Shown in pieces: positions 60,054 through 64,000 of a stretch of 64,000 nucleotides of DNA. Numbering within the stretch: position 1 is the first letter of the stretch; every line of letters begins with the position of its first letter. A program made the translations under genes and the position numbers. Under the pieces are notes generated by a model. The model had not been told where the DNA came from, did no database searches, and was given only the letters and a program-made list of their open reading frames with translations. Origin of the DNA: Paraburkholderia sp. BCC1886 (GTDB lineage Bacteria; Pseudomonadota; Gammaproteobacteria; Burkholderiales; Burkholderiaceae); assembly GCF_900996245.1 (NCBI RefSeq), contig NZ_CAAJGK010000045.1, positions 1-64,000 of the forward strand, written 5' to 3'.

Positions 60054-61346
60054 TTATTGCATAAACGGGCCCCAGGATGGCTCGCGTACGCTGCCACCCT
60101 GAACGGACAGGACCTGCCGAGTGCGACCGTCGGTCGATACTGCGGCCAAGACGCCACGGCCGTTCACCTGTGTGGCGTAAAGAATGTACTGACCGTTCGC
60201 CGCGAAGCTGGGCGATTCGTCATGTGTCGTGTCCGTCAGGCCCGTGGCGCTATTGCCTTGCAGGTCCTGGATATAAAGCTTGAACCCGCCGCCGACGCGC
60301 GAGATGTAAGCGAGCTGCTTACCGTCCGGGCTCACACGCGGGCTGGTGTTGTAGCTGCCGGTAAACGTGACGCGTTGTGCGGTGCCGGCGCTTTCGCCTT
60401 GTGCCGACATTTTGTAGATTTGCGGCTGGCCGCCGCGGTCGCTGGTGAAGTAGATCGACTGGCCGTCAGGAGAGAAAGACGGTTCGGTGTCGATCGAGCT
60501 GCCTTGCGTGAGACGCCGCAAGCCGCTGCCGTCTGCGTTGACGGCGAAGATCTGCGTGTTGCCGGTGCGCGAAAGCGCGACGGCCAGCGTGCGTCCATCC
60601 GGCGACCACGCCGGTGCGCTGTTGTTACCCTTCTGGTCCGACACGACGATCCGGCGACCGGTGGGCAGATCGTGGATGTAGACGATCGGCTTCTTCTTCT
60701 CGAACGAAACGTAAGCTACCTTGGTGCCGTCCGGCGACCATGCCGGCGAGATGATCGGCTCGGGGCTGGACAGCGCGATGTGCGCCTCCTGGCCGTCCGA
60801 ATCGGAAATCTGCAACTGATAACGGCCACCCGTCTTGATGACGTACGACAGACGCGTGGCGAACACGCCGCGCCCGCCCATCAACTTGGCGTAAATGTAG
60901 TCCGCGACCTTGTGGCCGCTCATGCGCAGGCCGCTTTCCGGACTGACCAGCACGAGGCCGCCGAGGCTTTCCTGCTTGACCGTGTCGTACAGCTTGAAGC
61001 GCACTTCGTACTGGCCGTTCGGCAGACGGTTCACGCTGCCCGACACGAACGCGTTGGCGCCCTTGGCCTTCCAGCTGCCGAGGTCGACGGAATCGGTTTC
61101 GGAAACCGGCGTGCCGCCGGCATCGATATTGGTGAATTTGCCGCTGCGCTGCAAATCCTGACGCACGATCGTACTGACCTGCTGCGGCGAGTTCGCCTCA
61201 TTGGCGAAATTCGCCGTGGCGATGGGAAACTGGGTGGACCCGACGCCCGTGACGAGGACGTTGAGTTGTGCGTGGGCGGCACCGCCGGTGGCGATCAGGC
61301 ACGACGCTACAAGTGTCCGCAGGCCTAGCTTGGTCATCAAACTCAT
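60054..61346 (-). CDS. tolB: TolB, periplasmic Tol-Pal protein
   Basis: This 430-residue protein begins with a signal peptide (about residues 1-25, cleaved after AHA). An N-terminal alpha/beta domain and a six-bladed beta-propeller follow (repeats [71 protein letters not shown]). It interacts with Pal and TolA and is essential for envelope integrity. It lies 146 bp after tolA. The ATG at 61346 (MSLMTKLGL) is chosen over a long upstream frame that overlaps tolA. Confidence 0.95.
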   Translation of the reverse strand: MSLMTKLGLRTLVASCLIATGGAAHAQLNVLVTGVGSTQFPIATANFANEANSPQQVSTIVRQDLQRSGKFTNIDAGGTPVSETDSVDLGSWKAKGANAFVSGSVNRLPNGQYEVRFKLYDTVKQESLGGLVLVSPESGLRMSGHKVADYIYAKLMGGRGVFATRLSYVIKTGGRYQLQISDSDGQEAHIALSSPEPIISPAWSPDGTKVAYVSFEKKKPIVYIHDLPTGRRIVVSDQKGNNSAPAWSPDGRTLAVALSRTGNTQIFAVNADGSGLRRLTQGSSIDTEPSFSPDGQSIYFTSDRGGQPQIYKMSAQGESAGTAQRVTFTGSYNTSPRVSPDGKQLAYISRVGGGFKLYIQDLQGNSATGLTDTTHDESPSFAANGQYILYATQVNGRGVLAAVSTDGRTRQVLSVQGGSVREPSWGPFMQ

Positions 61347-61492
61347 GCTGTATGGATTCCCCAAAAACGGTTTTACTAACACTTCGAGACAGCAGACAGA
61401 CCCGAAAAGAACTAATTCGTTCCCGAGCACTCCGGGGACATAGCACGGTTCGTGCCGCCCCACCTTGTCTACCGTCTTTCCCCTCTTCCTCG

Positions 61493-62554
61493 CTAACCTG
61501 CCGGGCGCAACGTGATCGTGAAACTGCCAGGCGTTTTGCCGTCGATGTCCTGAGGCATCGGGTTGGAACTCTTGACGGCTCGCAGCGCCGCATCGTCCCA
61601 TGCAGCGTTGCCGCTGCCCCGCGAGATCGTCGCGTCCAGCAGTGTGCCCGAAGGCGCACAACGCACGGCGATGACCGTCTCCAGACCCGCCGTCTCGCCA
61701 CCCCACGTTACGTGCTGCAGCACCAGACGGCGGACCTTGTCCGCGTAACCCGGCGATGCCGACGTGCCGCCCGAACCGCTACCCGTACCGCTCTTGCTGA
61801 GGCCATTATTGCTGGAACTGTTGCCGCCGACCGCGCCTTGCATCTGCGCGAGCCGCGCGCGACGTTCCGCGTCGAGCTTCTTGGATTGCGCAGCGGCGTC
61901 GGCTTGCGCTTTGGCCTTAGCCGCTTTCTGCGCATCGGCTTTCTTCTGCGCGTCGGCTTCGGCCTGCTTCTGTTGCTGTTCCTGCTGCTGTTCTTTCAGC
62001 TGCTGCTGTTTTTGCTGCTCGGCCAACTGCTTCTGTTTGAGCTTGTCGGCCAGCTTTTGCTGTTGCTCCTGTTGCGCTTCTTGTTGCTGCTGCTGCTGTT
62101 GTAGTTGCTTCTGCTTGGCTGCAGCAGCTTTTTGCGCGGCGAGTTGAGCGGCCTGGTCGGCGGCTAACTGCTGCTGACGTTTCGCTTCGGCTTCCTGTTG
62201 CGCCTGCAGTTTCTGCTCACGAAGCTGCTCGGCGAGCTGCGCCTGACGAGCCGCCTGCTGCTGCTGACGCTTCTTTTCCTGTAACGCAATGTCGGCCTGT
62301 TCGTCCGGGACCGGAGGAGCAGGGGCGACGACCGGCGCGGGCGGCGGGGGCGGCACGGGACGCGGAATGGCCGAGTCCGGCACTTCGGTCCAAAGCTCTG
62401 CTTCCTCGCCGGCCGGCGTGCTGTTTTGCCATTGAATGCCGTGATACAGGAAGAACCCGAGCAGCGCGTGCATCACCAGGGCGAACACGAAGGCTCGCCA
62501 GGTGCCACGTTCACGCGGTGGCTGAAGCGGATAGTCGGAATTCTGACGGATCAT
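61493..62554 (-). CDS. tolA: TolA, inner-membrane-to-outer-membrane Tol protein
   Basis: This 353-residue protein has one N-terminal membrane helix (about 20-40), a Pro-rich segment and a long helical domain extremely rich in Gln, Lys and Ala (about 90-240, with runs of Q up to seven). A C-terminal globular domain ([33 protein letters not shown]) follows. TolA spans the periplasm and transmits proton-motive force from TolQR to TolB-Pal. The 62551-62554 ATGA overlaps tolR. The Gln-rich tract is encoded by CAG/CTG-like trinucleotides, so slippage is possible. Confidence 0.95.
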   Translation of the reverse strand: MIRQNSDYPLQPPRERGTWRAFVFALVMHALLGFFLYHGIQWQNSTPAGEEAELWTEVPDSAIPRPVPPPPPAPVVAPAPPVPDEQADIALQEKKRQQQQAARQAQLAEQLREQKLQAQQEAEAKRQQQLAADQAAQLAAQKAAAAKQKQLQQQQQQQEAQQEQQQKLADKLKQKQLAEQQKQQQLKEQQQEQQQKQAEADAQKKADAQKAAKAKAQADAAAQSKKLDAERRARLAQMQGAVGGNSSSNNGLSKSGTGSGSGGTSASPGYADKVRRLVLQHVTWGGETAGLETVIAVRCAPSGTLLDATISRGSGNAAWDDAALRAVKSSNPMPQDIDGKTPGSFTITLRPAG

Positions 62555-62997
62555 TGCGATTTGACGAGCAGTCCCACACGCTTGACGCCCTCGGCTTTCA
62601 GCTCGGACATCACGTTCATCACGATTTCATATTTCACGGTCTTGTCGGCGGCGATCACGACGGGCTGGTCGGGATGCGACGCGGCGCGGTCCGAAATGAA
62701 GCCTTTCAGATCGGCCTTGCTCATGTCTTCCTGTTGCTGCGCGCCCGCGTCGTCCTTGTATTTGACGCTCATGTTGCCGTCCGCGCGAATGTTCACGATG
62801 ACGGGCGGCGTTTGCTGTTGCGGCGCGGCGCCGCCGACGGTCGGCAGATTGACGATCGAAGGCGCGACCAGCGGCGCGGTCACCATGAAGATCACGAGCA
62901 GCACGAGCATCACGTCGATATACGGAACGACGTTGATGTCGGCCATGGCGCGGCGTGAACGGCTGCCGCGCATGCTGGAGTTGGATGAGCCTGCCAT
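62551..62997 (-). CDS. tolR: TolR, inner-membrane Tol protein
   Basis: This 148-residue ExbD/TolR-family protein has one N-terminal membrane helix (VVPYIDVMLVLLVIFMVTAP, about residues 24-43) that contains the proton-sensitive Asp in IDVMLVLLV. A periplasmic domain follows (TVKYEIVMNVMSELKAEGVKRVGLL). With TolQ it forms the motor of Tol-Pal. It is 10 bp after tolQ and overlaps tolA by 4 bp. Confidence 0.95.
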   Translation of the reverse strand: MAGSSNSSMRGSRSRRAMADINVVPYIDVMLVLLVIFMVTAPLVAPSIVNLPTVGGAAPQQQTPPVIVNIRADGNMSVKYKDDAGAQQQEDMSKADLKGFISDRAASHPDQPVVIAADKTVKYEIVMNVMSELKAEGVKRVGLLVKSQ

Positions 62998-63007
62998 GGT
63001 GACGTCC

Positions 63008-63685
63008 TTACTGGGCCTGACGCTGCAGAATGTTCGAGAACTCTTCGATGAAGGTCTCGAAGCGGATGGCCAGACGGTCGATATCGTGCGCGTAACGGTT
63101 ATAGGCGACGACGGCCGGAATGGCGGCGAACAGACCGATGGCGGTGGCGGTCAGCGCCTCGGCGATACCCGGCGCGACGTTGGCGAGGGTGGCCTGCTGC
63201 ACGTTGGCGAGGCCGCGGAACGCATTCATGATCCCCCAGACCGTGCCGAAGAGACCGATGTACGGACTGACCGAACCGACGGACGCGAGAAACGCGAGAT
63301 TCGCTTCGAGCACGTCCATTTCACGCTGGAACGCGGCGCGCATGGCGCGGCGGGCGCCGTCGAGGATTGCGCCCGAATCGTTCAGACGCTTTTCCTTGCC
63401 TTTCAGAAACTCGCGCATGCCGGACTCGAAAATCCGTTCCAGTGCGCCGATTGTATGGCGGTTGTTCGCGGCGCTCTGGTAGAGCGCCTGCAGGTCGCCG
63501 CCCGACCAGAAATCGCGTTCGAAACGTTCGGTTTGCGCGCGCGCCCGGCGAATGGCAAACCACTTGCGGAAGATGAACGTCCACGACAGCAGGGACAACA
63601 GCAGCAACAGCGCCATGACGGCTTGTGCCAGCAGACTTGCATTGAGTACGAGTGAAACGATCGACAGATCTTGTGTAGTGTTCAT
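63008..63685 (-). CDS. tolQ: TolQ, inner-membrane Tol motor protein
   Basis: This 225-residue TolQ/ExbB-family protein has an N-terminal membrane helix (about 14-33), a long cytoplasmic region (RAQTERFERDFWSGGDL...), and two C-terminal helices (ANLAFLASVGSVSPYIGLFGTVWGIMNAF, split; VAPGIAEALTATAIGLFAAIPAVVAYN, split). The ATG at 63685 (MNTTQDLSIVS) is chosen over a longer frame with an in-frame N-terminal extension. It is followed by tolR after 10 bp and preceded by ybgC 165 bp upstream. Confidence 0.95.
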   Translation of the reverse strand: MNTTQDLSIVSLVLNASLLAQAVMALLLLLSLLSWTFIFRKWFAIRRARAQTERFERDFWSGGDLQALYQSAANNRHTIGALERIFESGMREFLKGKEKRLNDSGAILDGARRAMRAAFQREMDVLEANLAFLASVGSVSPYIGLFGTVWGIMNAFRGLANVQQATLANVAPGIAEALTATAIGLFAAIPAVVAYNRYAHDIDRLAIRFETFIEEFSNILQRQAQ

Positions 63686-63850
63686 AAAGATTCGTATTAA
63701 CGTCCCGGAAGGGGCGTCCGGTTGCAAGCTCGCTAGAGGCTTGCCGTGAGCAAAACGGAAGCTTCAGCGAAAGAGGCAAGCCGAACCATGCTTTGTGATG
63801 CTGAATGTTGCCTGATCGATACGAATTCACTGGCCCCGTAACAACGGCGC

Positions 63851-64000
63851 TCAGGCTGAATCCGTTGACACGTCAATGTTGTCGGCGCCCGGGCCACGCT
63901 TTAACGCAGCCAGAACCGACGTAGGAATCGGGGCGGGTCGTAAGCCGGTCCGCTCGACACACCCAATCCGGATGGAGCCATTAGCAAGCAGCGTGCCGTC
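63851..64000 (-). CDS. ybgC: YbgC acyl-CoA thioesterase, C-terminal part (truncated by the window edge)
   Basis: The minus strand is open from the window edge to a TGA at 63851-63853, giving the last 49 residues of a protein. LLANGSIRIGCVERTGLRPAPIPTSVLAAL (split: GSIRIGCVE, RPAPIPTSVL) resembles the C-terminus of YbgC hot-dog acyl-CoA thioesterases, which precede tolQ in nearly all proteobacteria. The rest is outside the window. Its stop lies 165 bp from the tolQ start. Confidence 0.85.
   Translation of the reverse strand, partial: DGTLLANGSIRIGCVERTGLRPAPIPTSVLAALKRGPGADNIDVSTDSA

Noticed and set aside
1..64000. CRISPR arrays, rRNA operons, prophage or large genomic island
   Set aside because: No regularly spaced repeats of 24-40 bp, no rRNA sequence and no phage genes are present; apart from the first 0.6 kb the window is core chromosome.

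Overview
The window is about 64 kb of GC-rich (roughly 62-64%) chromosomal DNA from a beta-proteobacterium, most likely Paraburkholderia or a close Burkholderia relative. This rests on gene content, protein wording (UbiA, OxyR, GlcDEF, PabB-PabC fusion, one-piece indolepyruvate oxidoreductase) and Burkholderiales-type arrangements. I could run no searches, so the genus is an inference. Nearly all of it is core chromosome. The exception is the first 0.6 kb, which holds the tail of an IS3-type transposase and a large imperfect palindrome.

Layout. 1-0.6 kb: mobile-element remnant and palindrome. 0.7-4.4 kb: oxidative-stress cluster oxyR - small ORF - katA - small membrane ORF - dps. 4.5-7 kb: ubiA facing proC and yggS. 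7.1-12.6 kb: glycolate oxidase operon glcDEF preceded by a second D-2-hydroxyacid dehydrogenase. 12.9-14.3 kb: cobalamin adenosyltransferase and a HigBA-type toxin-antitoxin pair. 14.4-15.9 kb: aroG with a long leader. 15.9-22.8 kb: tldD, a nitrilase-family amidase and yhdP on the minus strand. 23-28.5 kb: glnE, then recN and nadK. 29-36.6 kb: hrcA, hemH, hslR, grpE, dnaK, dnaJ (heat-shock and chaperone block). 36.6-43.8 kb: pabBC, then panB, deoxynucleoside kinase, folK, pcnB, a HAD phosphatase and hda on the minus strand. 44-50 kb: purM, miaA, mutL, dedA and an MscS channel. 50-53 kb: a membrane protein, a CLC transporter and a MarR regulator. 53.4-58.4 kb: indolepyruvate ferredoxin oxidoreductase with a divergent LysR regulator and a GFA-family protein. 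58.5-64 kb: tRNA-Lys and the Tol-Pal operon (ybgC-tolQ-tolR-tolA-tolB-pal-cpoB).

The most striking find is non-obvious and lies upstream of aroG (15.66-15.86 kb, minus strand). A near-consensus sigma70 promoter precedes a 22-codon ORF whose codons 5-11 read Phe-Tyr-Phe-Tyr-Phe-Phe-Trp. It is followed by four complementary RNA segments that can form 1:2, 2:3 (antiterminator) and 3:4 (U-tailed terminator) pairings. This is the architecture of ribosome-mediated transcription attenuation, with the first aromatic-pathway enzyme (DAHP synthase) as its target.

Other regulatory signals are an OxyR-like site on the oxyR promoter, a near-perfect sigma32 promoter before grpE, a palindrome in front of dps, a promoter-operator for the toxin-antitoxin pair, and a dyad between the ior gene and its LysR regulator. 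Two families of short tandem repeats recur. One has 12-bp units, and two loci 9 kb apart share a core sequence. The other has 9- or 11-bp units sitting at the 3' ends of several genes.
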